Of a stretch of 38,780 nucleotides of DNA, positions 1-8,662 are shown piece by piece. Both the position numbers and the translations under genes were made by a program. A model generated the notes under the pieces. It saw only the letters and a list, made by a program, of their open reading frames with translations, did no database searches and was not told the DNA's origin. Within the stretch, counting starts at the first letter, position 1; every line of letters begins with the position of its first letter. Origin of the DNA: Actinomadura sp. CNU-125 (GTDB lineage Bacteria > Actinomycetota > Actinomycetes > Streptosporangiales > Streptosporangiaceae); contig NZ_MKJY01000568.1 of NCBI RefSeq assembly GCF_001942465.1, forward strand, positions 1 to 38,780, in the 5' to 3' direction.

Positions 1-349
1 CGGTGCCGCCCAGCGGGACGAGCGCGCAGCCGCCCCGGCAGCGCGGCGAGGACGAGCGCGAACCCGTGCGCGGCGGTCGCGGCGGCCCGGCCGTCACGGC
101 GGGGTCGCGCCACGGCAGCCGGTGCAGCCCGTCCACGACGCGGCCCGCGCCGGGGATCGGATGCACGCCGGAGCCGAGCGCCGCCGCGAGCAGTTCGACG
201 GCGGCGATGCCGCCGAGCGCGGTGAGCAGCAGCGCGGCGGTCAGTCCCGCGGCCGCGCGGCGCGGCCGGAACTCGCGGACCGCCAGCCGCCGTGCCCGCC
301 TCTCGTTCTGAGCTTCCCGAATCAGGTCCTTGACCAGCGTCTCGGTCAT
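1..349 (-). CDS. Small membrane protein, DUF6286-like, C-terminus beyond window, frameshifted
   Basis: The gene is read leftwards from an ATG at 347-349 and runs off the left edge. The N-terminus is charged (MTETLVKDLIREAQNERRAR), then a hydrophobic helix rich in Ala and Leu follows at about residues 35-55, and further on a stretch containing PWRDP. Near positions 85-97 the reading frame breaks: the better continuation (HGFALVLAALPGRLRALVP, a second membrane segment) lies in another frame. This two-helix layout resembles DUF6286 proteins found in actinobacterial Asp23/alkaline-shock gene clusters, but the clusters' other members lie outside the window. The family name is inferred from pattern; the membrane nature is visible. 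The break is probably a sequencing error. Confidence 0.5.
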   Translation of the reverse strand, partial: MTETLVKDLIREAQNERRARRLAVREFRPRRAAAGLTAALLLTALGGIAAVELLAAALGSGVHPIPGAGRVVDGLHRLPWRDPAVTAGPPRPPRTGSRSSSPRCRGGCALVPLGGT

Positions 350-462
350 ACCCACCCCCGTGAGCCACGTCGGACTTCCCTACTCACTGTGAATGATCGA
401 CACGGGGAGTGAAACACGCCATGCCGACATTGCACACGTCAGGGAAGATCACTGCACGAGCT

Positions 463-1311
463 TCAGCGGAAGATGACCGTCCGGTCGCCGTTGAGCAGGA
501 CGCGGTGCTCCGAATGCCACCGGACGGCCCGGGCGAGCGCGAGGCACTCGACGTCGCGTCCCACGGCGACGAGTTCCTCGGGGCTGTGGGTGTGGTCGAC
601 GCGCGCGACCTCCTGCTCGATGATCGGGCCCTCGTCCAGGTCGGCGGTGACGTAGTGGGCGGTCGCGCCGATCACCTTGACGCCGCGCGCGTGCGCCTGG
701 TGGTAGGGACGGGCGCCCTTGAAGCTCGGCAGGAACGAGTGGTGGATGTTGATGATCTGGCCGGGCAGCTTGGCGCAGAAGTCGTCGGACAGGATCTGCA
801 TGTAGCGGGCGAGGACGACCAGGTCGGCGCGGTAGTGCTCGACCAGGGCGAGGATCTCGGCCTCCTGCGCGGGCTTGCCCCCGGACCCGGCGGGCAGGTG
901 GTGGTAGTCGATCCCGTACGACTGGGTGAGCGGCCGCAGGTCGGGGTGGTTGGAGGCGACCGCGACGACGTCGATGTCCAGCAGCCCGGACCGGTGCCGG
1001 TACAGCAGGTCGTTGAGGCAGTGCCCGCCCTTCGACACCATGATCAGCACGCGCGGCCGCTCGGCGAGGTCGTGCAGCCGCCAGTCCAGGCCCAGCTCGG
1101 GCACCAGCGACGCGAACGCGCCGCGCAGCTCGTCGGCGTCGGTGTCGGCGAGGGCCGCGAACTGGACCCGCATGAAGAACGTGCCCCGCTCGGGGTCGCC
1201 GAACTGCTGGCTCTCCACGATGTTGCACCCGCGCTCGGCGAGCAGCCCGGACACCGCGGCGACGATTCCGGGCCGGTCGGGGCACGACAGGGTCAGGACG
1301 TATTGCTTCAC
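463..1311 (-). CDS. purU: Formyltetrahydrofolate deformylase
   Basis: This 282-residue protein hydrolyses 10-formyl-tetrahydrofolate to formate and tetrahydrofolate, feeding formate to purine synthesis and balancing the one-carbon pool. Residues 1-80 form an ACT-type regulatory domain (VLTLSCPDRPGIVAAVSGLL) and residues 85-282 form the formyltransferase-fold domain. The catalytic signature NIHHSFLP (188-195) and the aspartate of DLDEGPI (about 226) are present, and the length fits the family. The start is a GTG giving MKQYVLTLSC, where the ACT domain begins. It faces the lipoprotein esterase gene across about 170 bases. The long plus-strand open frame over the same stretch is a shadow. Confidence 0.95.
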   Translation of the reverse strand: MKQYVLTLSCPDRPGIVAAVSGLLAERGCNIVESQQFGDPERGTFFMRVQFAALADTDADELRGAFASLVPELGLDWRLHDLAERPRVLIMVSKGGHCLNDLLYRHRSGLLDIDVVAVASNHPDLRPLTQSYGIDYHHLPAGSGGKPAQEAEILALVEHYRADLVVLARYMQILSDDFCAKLPGQIINIHHSFLPSFKGARPYHQAHARGVKVIGATAHYVTADLDEGPIIEQEVARVDHTHSPEELVAVGRDVECLALARAVRWHSEHRVLLNGDRTVIFR

Positions 1312-1483
1312 GATCTATCGGTCTCTCTCGCCGCGGTCTGCTTTTCCGGTCCCCGAGCTTACGCCGCGGCGGGCCCCCGCCGGACGCGATACCCGCAGGT
1401 CGGGGACGCGTCCGGCCGTTCCGGGCGGAGTGTGACTACCAGCGAGTAGTTTATTGCCGCGATTTGGGGTTACTTTGCCTCCC

Positions 1484-2416
1484 ATGCGGCGAATCCTGCT
1501 CGTGGCGGCGGCGGTCTCCCTTCTCCTGGCCGGCTGCTCGGACGACGGAGGCGGCGGCGCCCCGGGCGGGGACGGGCGTCCGGCGAAGGTGGACGGCGTC
1601 CCGACCGGCGCGGGCACGCACAAGCAGAAGCTCAAGGTCGACGCGTTCGGGCACCGCGAGTACCTGCTGCACGTCCCGCCGAAGGTCGCCGAGGGCGAGT
1701 GGCAGGACGGCAGGCCGGCCGAGCCGCCCGCGCTCGTCCTCGCCCTGCACGGCGGGCTGGCGGACATGAACCGGGCCGAGGAACGGACGGGCTTCAGCGA
1801 CCTCGCCGACGACGAGGGGTTCCTCGTCGCCTACCCCAACGGGTTCATGACCACGTGGAACGCGGGCGACTGCTGCGGCGCCGCGAAGATTGGCGGGATA
1901 GACGACGTCGAGTTCCTGGCGGAGCTGATCATCAAGCTGACGGATGCGGGCCTCGCCGACCCGGACCGGGTGTTCGTGACCGGTTTCTCCAACGGCGCCG
2001 GGATGGCGTACAAGTTCGCGTGCCGCAAGCCGGACATGGTCGCGGGGATCGGCGCGGTCGAGGGGGCGCTCGTCACCGAGTGCGATCCGAAAAAGCCGGT
2101 GTCGGCGATGATCGTGCACGGGACCGCGGACTCCAACGTCCCGTTCGAGGGCGGCGGCGACCGCGACTTCAACGACAAGCGGCCGTTCCCGCCGGTGTCG
2201 AAGGCGGTCGACTTCTGGCGGAACGTCGCCGGGCTGCCCGAGTTGCGCGAGGACGTCCCGGGCCTCGGCGAGAACGGGAACTGCAAGAGCACCGGCAAGG
2301 GGAGCGACGGGTTCGCCGTCGCGTTCTGCACGATCGCCGGCGGGAAGCACGAGTGGCCGTCCGGCGCGAGCGAGCGGCTGTGGGAGTTCTTCGCGGACCA
2401 TCCGCGCAAGGGCTGA
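1484..2416 (+). CDS. Secreted lipoprotein esterase of the LpqC / poly(3-hydroxybutyrate) depolymerase type
   Basis: A 310-residue alpha/beta hydrolase anchored outside the cell as a lipoprotein. The first 18 residues are a lipoprotein signal peptide (MRRILLVAAAVSLLLAGC) with the modified cysteine at 18, followed by a Gly/Asp-rich linker. The catalytic core carries the oxyanion motif LHGG, the nucleophile elbow GFSNG (Ser about 169), an Asp in HGTAD (about 215) and the His of GGKHEW (about 288). The family includes feruloyl and polyester esterases; the substrate is not readable here. I chose the ATG at 1484 because it begins the signal peptide; the longer open frame upstream lacks one. Confidence 0.85.
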   Translation: MRRILLVAAAVSLLLAGCSDDGGGGAPGGDGRPAKVDGVPTGAGTHKQKLKVDAFGHREYLLHVPPKVAEGEWQDGRPAEPPALVLALHGGLADMNRAEERTGFSDLADDEGFLVAYPNGFMTTWNAGDCCGAAKIGGIDDVEFLAELIIKLTDAGLADPDRVFVTGFSNGAGMAYKFACRKPDMVAGIGAVEGALVTECDPKKPVSAMIVHGTADSNVPFEGGGDRDFNDKRPFPPVSKAVDFWRNVAGLPELREDVPGLGENGNCKSTGKGSDGFAVAFCTIAGGKHEWPSGASERLWEFFADHPRKG

Positions 2417-2478
2417 CCGGTCCCGAAACGGACGTGAGAGGTTTTCACATTCGTCGCCGATGCGGCAGTATGGGCAGT

Positions 2479-3662
2479 ATGAACCTCCGGGACCGCTATG
2501 ACACCGCGACGGCCGGGTTCGAGGCGCCGTTCGCCGTCGTCGACCTCGCGGCCTTGCGCGCCAACGCCGCCGACCTCGTCCGCCGCGCCGCCGGGAAACC
2601 GATCCGGGTGGCGAGCAAGTCGGTCCGCTGCCGCGCCCTCCTGGAGGACGTCCTCGCGACGGACGGCTTCGCCGGTGTCATGGCGTTCACACTCCCCGAG
2701 GCGCTGTGGCTCGCCGCCGAAGGCGTCTGCGACGACATCCTCGTCGCCTACCCCACCGCCGACCGCACCGCGATCGCCGAACTCGCCGCGAGCGACACCG
2801 CCGCACGCACCGTCACGCTCATGGTCGACTGCCCCGAGCACCTCGACATGATCGAGCAGGCCGCGGGCGACCGCCGGATCCGCGTCTGCGTCGACATCGA
2901 CGCGTCGTACCGTCCGCTCGGCGGGCGGGTCCGGATCGGCGCGCTGCGCTCCCCGCTGCGCACCGCCGCCGACGTCGCCGCGTTCGCCGAGCAGATCCTC
3001 AAGCGCCCCGGCCTCGACCTCGTCGGGCTGATGGCCTACGAGTCGCAGATCGCGGCGTCGGCGACCCGGCCGCCCGGCGCCCCGCGCTCGGCCGCGTCAT
3101 CACCGCCATGCAGCAGCGGTCCCGGCTGGAGCTCGCGCGGCGCCGCGCGGCGATCGTCCGCGCCGTCCGCAACCTCACCGACCTGGAGTTCGTCAACGGC
3201 GGCGGGACCGGCAGCGTCGAGAAGACCGTCGCCGAACGCGCCGTCACCGAGGTCGCCGCCGGATCCGGGCTGTACCACCCGCACCTGTTCGACCAGTACT
3301 CCAACTTCACCGGACGGCCCGCCGCGCTGTTCGCCCTGCCCGTGGTGCGGCGCCCCGGCCCCGGCGTCGCCACCTGCCTCGGCGGCGGCTACCTGGCGTC
3401 CGGGCCCGGCGACGCGATCCGGCTGCCCGCCCCCTACCTGCCGACCGGCCTGAGCTACGACGCCAACGAGGGCGCCGGGGAGGTGCAGACGCCGCTGCTC
3501 GGCGGCGCCGCCGACGGGCTGGCCATCGGCGACCGCGTCTGGTTCCGGCACACCAAGGCCGGGGAACTGTGCGAACGGTTCGACGCGGTGCACCTGATCG
3601 ACGGCGACCGGTTCGTCCGCACCGTCCCGACCTACCGGGGCGAGGGCCGCACGTTCCTCTGA
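2479..3662 (+). CDS. Alanine-racemase-fold PLP enzyme (amino acid deaminase/aldolase family), one frameshift
   Basis: About 394 residues once a single frame break is bridged. The N-terminal part holds the type III PLP barrel: the PLP lysine is in RVASKSVRC (Lys 47), followed by DILVAYPT and CVDIDASYRPLGG. The frame breaks close to position 3055, where MAYESQIA should continue into GVGD; one missing G in the GCGGCG run restores it. The C-terminal half (GRVITAMQQRS, NGGGTGS, GLSYDANEGAGEVQTPL) is a D-serine-dehydratase-like domain. The family acts on D-amino acids or hydroxy amino acids; no substrate can be assigned. An in-frame ATG at 2470 is an alternative start. The SIMPL gene follows after 21 bases. 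Confidence 0.75.
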
Positions 3663-3683
3663 GAACCGGTTAGGTTGGCGGGT

Positions 3684-4347
3684 ATGAGCGACGCACCCGT
3701 CATCAGTGTGCGCGGCGAGGCGGTGCTGGAGGTCGAACCCGAGATCGCCCGGCTGTCGGTGCACGTCCAGTCGCAGGAGAGCGACCGCCGCCGCGCTCGA
3801 CGCGCTCGTCGAACGCAACGAACGCTGCCTGGAGCTGATCCGCTCCTACGGCCACGCCGTCGAACGGCTCGACACCGGCGGCCTGTCGATCACCCCGCTG
3901 CTGAAGTACCGGCGCCGCGAAGGCGACATCCGAGCCTACCAGGGCACCGTGTGGATCAGGCCCGTGATCGGCGACTTCGCGGTCCTCGGCGAACTCGTCA
4001 CCCGCCTCGGCGACCTCGAACGCACCTCCGTGCACGGCCCCGAGTGGGACCTGCGGCCGGGCAGCGACGTCTACGCGCGCGCCGCGCGGCAGGCCGCGCA
4101 GGAGGCCGTCGCCCGCGCCCGCAGCTACGCCGAAGCCCTCGGCGCCCGCCTCACCGGCCTGGTCGAACTGTCCGACGAGGGCCTCGGCCGCACCGACGAG
4201 CCCGTCCCGGTCCGGCTGGCCGCCGCGTACGGGGCGGCCGAGTCCGGCGGCGAACCCGAGCCGATCGACCTCGAACCCGCGCTGCGGACCGTCCGCGCCG
4301 CCGTGGAGGCCCGCTTCACCGCCACCGCCCCCGACCTGGACGCGTGA
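3684..4347 (+). CDS. SIMPL domain protein (DUF541), one frameshift
   Basis: About 220 residues after correction. The start MSDAPVISVRGEAVLEVEPE is the typical opening strand of SIMPL (DUF541) domains, and the middle contains RTSVHGPEWDL and the helix ARAARQAAQEAVARARSYAEALG, which is the conserved core. The frame breaks near 3787 in a CCGCCGCCGCG run; the sequence reads as one extra base or two missing ones. SIMPL proteins occur in many bacteria, often without an assigned role. There is no signal peptide, so this one is likely cytoplasmic. Its TGA overlaps the GTG of the following glycosidase gene, suggesting translational coupling. Confidence 0.75.
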
Positions 4348-5618
4348 CGCACGTGAAGATCGCCATCATCGGCGCGGGCAGCGGCTACATGCCCGGCGTC
4401 GTCCGCGGCCTGCTGCACCGCGCGACGACCTCGCGGGCACCGAACTCGCCTGCCACGACATCGACGCCGCGCAACTGGACGTCATGACGCGCCTCGCCCG
4501 CGCCATGTTCGCCGCGCGCGGCGCGTCCTTCACCGTCACCTCGCACACCGACCTGAAAGCGGCCCTCGACGGCGCCTCGTACGTCTTCACGACGTTCCGT
4601 CCCGGCGGGCTCGCCGCCCGGCACCTCGACGAGTCGATCCCGCTGAAGCACGGCGTCGTCGGCCAGGAGACCGCCGGGCCCGGCGGGTTCCTGATGGCGC
4701 TGCGCTCCGTGCCGGTCCTGCTGGACATCGCCGCCGCCGCACCGCCGGACGCGTGGATCGTCAACTACACGAACCCGACGAACATCGTCACCGACGCCGT
4801 CGTCCGGAACACCGGCGCCCGCATCATCGGCCTGTGCGACCAGTTCGTCGGCGACACCGAGATGTGGGCCGGCCTCCTCGGCCTGCCCACCGACCGCCTC
4901 GAAGCCGACTGGATCGGGCTGAACCACGCGACGTGGGCGTCGCGCCTCCGCCTCGACGGTGCCGAACTCGACGTGCCGTCCCTCCTCGACGACCTGGAGA
5001 TCCCCGGAGGCGGGGCCACGCCGTGGCGCGACCCGTCCCGGATGGCGGAGCTCGCGAAAAGCTTCGGCTTCCTCCCGAACTCCTACGCGAAGTACTACTT
5101 CTTCCACGACGACGTCGTCCGCGAACTCCGCGACAAGGGCACCACCCGCGCGCAGGACATCCTCGCGATGCTCCCCGCCTACCGCGCGCAGGTCGCCGCC
5201 GAATCCCGCGCGGCCGACCCCGACCCGTCCCGCGAGCGCGGCGGCGGCGAACACGGCGAGTTCGCCGTCGACGTCATCTGCGCCCTGCACCGCGACGAGG
5301 GCCGCCGCACGATCGTCAACACCCGCAACAACGGCGCGATCGCCTCCCTCGACGACGACGCGATCGTCGAGTCCCCGCGATCGTCGGCCGGTCCGGGCCC
5401 GTCCCGCTCACGATGGGCGCGCTGCCCGCGCCGTCCGGGGCCTCACGCAGGCGATCCACGCCTACGAGCGGCTCGCGTCCGACGCGTCCGTCACCGGCGA
5501 CCGCCGCACCGCCTTGCAGGCCCTCATGGCGCACCCGTTCGTCCGGTCCAAGCACACGGCGGAGCGGATCCTCGACGAGGGGCTGGCCGCGCACCGCGAG
5601 CACCTTCCCCAGTTCTGA
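4344..5618 (+). CDS. Glycoside hydrolase family 4 (6-phospho-beta-glucosidase/alpha-galactosidase type), three frameshifts
   Basis: About 425 residues after bridging three frame breaks, near 4420, 5373 and 5430, each fitting a single lost base. The N-terminus is the NAD-binding Rossmann motif IAIIGAGSGYMPGVVRGLL. Later family marks are VVGQETAGPGGF, NYTNPTNIV, GLCDQ (the metal-ligand Cys) and GLNHATW (the metal-ligand His). GH4 enzymes use NAD+ and Mn2+ for an oxidation-elimination mechanism on phosphorylated or plain alpha or beta glycosides. The C-terminal end is RILDEGLAAHREHLPQF. No sugar transporter or PTS gene lies nearby, so the substrate is open. The GTG at 4344 overlaps the upstream stop; a GTG at 4353 is also possible. 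Confidence 0.8.
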
Positions 5619-5668
5619 GAAAGGCGCCGGCCGCGGGATGCGGACCGGCGCCTCGGGGGGATCGGAGA

Positions 5669-5977
5669 TCACCGGCGCTTGCGGCTCCGGCGCCACAGGA
5701 CGAACGCGGTCAGCGCGACCGCCGCACCGACCCCGGCCAGCACGACACGCTGGTCGATCTGCCCCGGTTCGCCGTCCTCGCCCTCGGCGGGACGGACGAG
5801 CGAGCCCATCGCCTGCGCGACGATCCCGGCCTCCTCCTTCAGCCGCTCGGTCCCCCGCTGCGCGACGTTCCTGGGGTTGAGCCGGTCCGCGAGCGCGTCG
5901 ATGTTCTGCGCGAGCTCCGCACGGGTGCGCTCGATCTCCCGCTCCACCGCCTCCGGGTCGCGGCTCCTGTCAGCCAT
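5669..5977 (-). CDS. DUF3618 membrane-anchored protein
   Basis: A 102-residue protein. The N-terminal half is a charged helix typical of DUF3618 (EAVEREIERTRAELAQNIDALADRLNPRNV), and the C-terminus has one membrane segment (VVLAGVGAAVALTAFVLWRRSRKRR) with a positively charged tail. These small proteins are common in actinobacteria and have no settled function. The gene is divergent from the peroxiredoxin gene across about 120 bases. The ATG at 5977 was chosen because upstream in-frame codons read through non-conserved sequence. Confidence 0.85.
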   Translation of the reverse strand: MADRSRDPEAVEREIERTRAELAQNIDALADRLNPRNVAQRGTERLKEEAGIVAQAMGSLVRPAEGEDGEPGQIDQRVVLAGVGAAVALTAFVLWRRSRKRR

Positions 5978-6100
5978 GCCGTGTGTCCTCACCGTGTCGG
6001 TCGACGCATGATCCGAACAGTCTTGCAGGTCTCGCCCTCGAACGCCCGACACACCCACCCGGTACGGTTGGAGGCATTTCCCGAGCGAAAGGCGGAACAC

Positions 6101-6568
6101 GTGTCCGAGCGGCTGCAGCCGGGGGACGTCGCCCCCGATTTCGAGCTCCCCGACGCCGACGAGAACCCGGTGTCGCTGGCGTCGCTGCGCGGCAAGCGCG
6201 TGATCCTCTACTTCTACCCCGCCGCGATGACGCCCGGCTGCACGAAGGAGTCCGTCGACTTCCAGGGCAGCCTCGGAGAACTCGAACCCGCGGGCGTCAC
6301 CGTCGTCGGCGTCTCCCCCGACAAGCCCGCCAAGCTCGCGAAGTTCCGCGAGAAGGAGGGCCTGACGTTCCCGCTGCTCTCCGACCCGGAGAACGAGGTC
6401 CTGAAGGCGTACGGCGCCTACGGCGAGAAGAAGCTGTACGGCAAGGTCGTCGTCGGCGTGATCCGCTCGACGTTCGTCATCGACGCCGAAGGCAAGATCG
6501 AGCAGGCGTACTACAACGTGAAGGCCACCGGCCACGTGGAACGCCTCCGCCGCGACCTGAAGGTCTGA
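6101..6568 (+). CDS. bcp: Thioredoxin-dependent thiol peroxidase, bacterioferritin comigratory protein type
   Basis: A 155-residue peroxiredoxin Q that reduces hydroperoxides in the cytoplasm using thioredoxin or other thiols. The opening LQPGDVAPDFELPDADENPV is typical, and the peroxidatic cysteine is Cys 47 in MTPGCTKES. The resolving cysteine that many Bcp proteins carry five residues later is absent, and no other cysteine is present, so this should work as a 1-Cys enzyme. The start is a GTG preceded by a GGCGGAA-type ribosome site. The C-terminus (YYNVKATGHVERL) fits full length. Confidence 0.93.
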   Translation: MSERLQPGDVAPDFELPDADENPVSLASLRGKRVILYFYPAAMTPGCTKESVDFQGSLGELEPAGVTVVGVSPDKPAKLAKFREKEGLTFPLLSDPENEVLKAYGAYGEKKLYGKVVVGVIRSTFVIDAEGKIEQAYYNVKATGHVERLRRDLKV

Positions 6569-6587
6569 CCCGCCGGACGGCTCCCGG

Positions 6588-7186
6588 CTAGGTCGCCGCG
6601 TAGGCGAACAGCAGTCCCAGCCAGAACCACCCGACGATGATCGTCGCGCGCTGCACGAGGCCCGCGCGCGCCGAGTCGGTCTCCCACGCCTGCCCGAACG
6701 CCACGAACCCGGCGGCGAGGAGCGCGGCCGTCACGCCCGAGTACCACTTCCAGGCGGCGCCCGGCAGGACGAACGCCGCGACGACGGCGCGACCGGCAGG
6801 GAGCCGAACACCACCGCGCCCGCCCAGTCGTGCAGCCGGTGGCGCACGGACGTGTCGTCCGGCGTCCCGTCCGGGGTCCCCGGGGGATAGCCGCGCATGG
6901 CGTCCATGGGGAAGACGCCGGACGCCACGAGCGAGGCGCCGAACACCGCGATCGCGCCCGCGAGGACGGCACCGTCCAGCGCGTCCCCGACGGCGACCGC
7001 GCCCACCGCGATCGCCGCGCCGCACACCACGAAGTTCGCGGTCTGCAGCCATCCGCGCGGGCCCAGCGCCAGCGCGCTGACCGGGTGCCGCACCGGCCGG
7101 TAGCCCGGGCGCGTCCAGCCGTCCAGGAGGAACGTCGCGACGAACCCCCACGTGCCCGCCGCGCCCGTCCACAACGCCGCCGTCAC
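6588..7186 (-). CDS. DUF998 family integral membrane protein, one frameshift
   Basis: About 199 residues when one frame break near 6790 is bridged. The protein is a string of hydrophobic segments: an N-terminal helix, then HPVSALALGPRGWLQ, the conserved FPMDAMRGYPPGTPDGTPDD loop and HRLHDWAG, which are DUF998 hallmarks, and finally WFWLGLLFAYAAT. The GTG start at 7186 has a GGGAGG ribosome site eight bases upstream. It is divergent from a TetR-type regulator and shares with it a short intergenic region that holds a palindrome, so it is the likely regulated target. The biochemical role of DUF998 proteins is unknown. Confidence 0.78.
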
Positions 7187-7220
7187 GTCGCCTCCCGCAG
7201 GTTTTCGTCCATGCGTGTGA

Positions 7221-7244
7221 ATTCTAGGCCGATCGGACTAGAAT
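7221..7244. promoter_or_regulatory. Probable TetR operator: 24-base near-perfect palindrome
   Basis: Arms ATTCTAG and CTAGAAT flank a centre CCGATCGG; over 24 bases only one symmetric pair is mismatched. It lies six bases before the ATG of the TetR gene and 34 bases before the GTG of the DUF998 gene, so one bound dimer pair could silence both promoters. The symmetry is directly visible; the assignment to this regulator is inferred from position. Confidence 0.7.
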
Positions 7245-7250
7245 CAGTCC

Positions 7251-7874
7251 ATGGGTTCAAATGCCGAACCGGGCGAGCGGAAGCGGCGGTCGTTCATCGA
7301 AGAGGCCCGGCGCGAGCAGATCACGAAGGCGGCCGCCCAGGTGACCGCCGAGGTCGGCTACGCGAACACGTCCCTGTCGCGCATCGCCGAGAAGGCCGGC
7401 ATCAGCAAAAGCGTGATCACCTACCACTTCAGCGGCAAGGACGAGATCCTGCGCCTGGTCACGACGCAACTGTTCGAGCGGGCCTGGCAGCACATGCAGG
7501 CCCGGATCGAGACCGAAGCGACGGCCACGGGCCAGATACGGGCATGGATCGGGGCCCAACTGGAGTACTTCGGCGCACACCGCACCGAGTTCCTGGCCAT
7601 GAGCGAGATCGTGGCCGGCCACCGGAACCCGGACGGAACGCCCGCCTACTCCGACGATCTCGCCGAAGAGGTCGACGGGCTCACCGAGATCCTCGCCCGG
7701 GGCCAGCGGGACGGCGAGTTCCGCGAGTTCGACCCGCGCGGGGTCGCGACCATCATCCTGCGCAGCGCCGACGGCGTCCTCGGCGCCTGGGCGTACGACG
7801 ACGGCGTCGACCTGCCGGGCCAGACCGCCGTGCTGCTCGACTTCATCGACCACGCGATCCGCAGCGGACCATGA
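7251..7874 (+). CDS. TetR/AcrR family transcriptional regulator
   Basis: A 207-residue repressor. The N-terminal DNA-binding domain (about residues 18-65) shows the TetR pattern: RREQITKAAAQVTAEVGYANTSL, then SRIAEKAGISKSVITYHFSGK as the helix-turn-helix. The C-terminal ligand domain is helical and ends QTAVLLDFIDHAIRSGP. It is divergent from the DUF998 membrane protein, with a palindrome directly before its own start, suggesting autoregulation and control of that neighbour. The inducer is not readable. The stop overlaps the ATG of a broken small frame. Confidence 0.92.
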   Translation: MGSNAEPGERKRRSFIEEARREQITKAAAQVTAEVGYANTSLSRIAEKAGISKSVITYHFSGKDEILRLVTTQLFERAWQHMQARIETEATATGQIRAWIGAQLEYFGAHRTEFLAMSEIVAGHRNPDGTPAYSDDLAEEVDGLTEILARGQRDGEFREFDPRGVATIILRSADGVLGAWAYDDGVDLPGQTAVLLDFIDHAIRSGP

Positions 7875-7995
7875 CGGACGAGCCGGCGCCGATCGCGCTC
7901 GTCGCGGGCTCGGCGGCCTGAACCGGGCGACCGCCGCCCGCGTCGCCGAACGGCTCACGCGGATCGCCCAGGCCACCCCGGACGACGCCACATGA
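7871..7995 (+). pseudogene. Short broken open frame, coupled to the TetR gene
   Basis: An ATG overlapping the TetR stop opens MTDEPAPIALVAGS; after one frame break near 7912 the sequence continues GLNRATAARVAERLTRIAQ and stops at 7993-7995, overlapping the next ATG. The glycine-containing turn followed by NRATAARVAERL faintly recalls a nucleotide-binding N-terminus, but the corrected product would be only about 41 residues. I do not recognise it. Confidence 0.3.
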
Positions 7996-8662
7996 CCGCG
8001 TCCGATCAGAGGTGGCGGCGGCTGCACGTCCGGATGACGTGGGTCCGCGCGGAACGTACTGTCGCTCCTGCCCACCGCGATCTCCGTCCGGGCGTTCGGC
8101 GTCGACCCCGGCTCGGGCGGGACGTGGCCCCTGTTCGGCATCGCCGCGTTCGGCCTGATCGGCGCGGGCGCCGACGCGCTGCGCTGGACGTTCACCCGCT
8201 ACCGGATCACCCGTCGCACATCGAGCTCAGGACCGGTGTCGTCGCTCGATCCGGCGCGACCGCGTCCGCAGCGTCGACGCCGAAGCCCGGCTGCGCCACC
8301 GGCTCGCCAGCCTGCGCGTGGTGAAGATCGCGCCGGGCAGCAGTCCGCCTTGGCACTCGACGCGGTCTCCGTCGCGGACGCACGTGCGCTGCGGCACCTG
8401 CTCCACCACGGCCCTGCGACGGTCCGCCGTCAGCACGATCGTGATCCGGGAGTCGGTGCTGCAACGCCGCCTCGGCCTGCGGAGCGTCTCGACGATGACC
8501 GCGGCGGGCGAGGGCGGCTACGCCACTCCCGACATCGGCCGGGACGCGGCCCTGGCCTTCGCCGCCCAAGCCGCCCCAGGCCTCCTCGCCCCCTTCCTCA
8601 CGACCCCGCCGCGACCCGAAGGTCCACCCGAGGGAGTCACCCCTGGTCGTAGCGGTGCATGA
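7992..8662 (+). pseudogene. Bacterial PH-domain (bPH2, YdbT-like) membrane protein, degraded
   Basis: Pieces of one protein appear in three frames: an opening with LHVRMTW, then LSLLPTAISVRAFGV, LRWTFTRYRIT, SHIELRTGVVAR, RRDRVRSVDAEARLRHRLASLRVVKI, ALDAVSVADARALRHLL and finally TIVIRESVLQRRLGLRSVS with DIGRDAALAFAAQAAPGLLAPFL. Segments of the form RxRVRSVD...RHRLASLRVVKI and RLGLRSVS are bPH2 signatures. At least four frame changes occur in about 500 bases, and the first PH unit appears to run directly into the last one, so the middle of a multi-domain protein looks deleted. This is far denser damage than elsewhere and suggests a true pseudogene. Confidence 0.6.

Noticed and set aside
409..1449. 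Long plus-strand open frame opposite purU
   Set aside because: It is a GC-rich antisense shadow; the minus-strand frame encodes a complete PurU with catalytic motifs.
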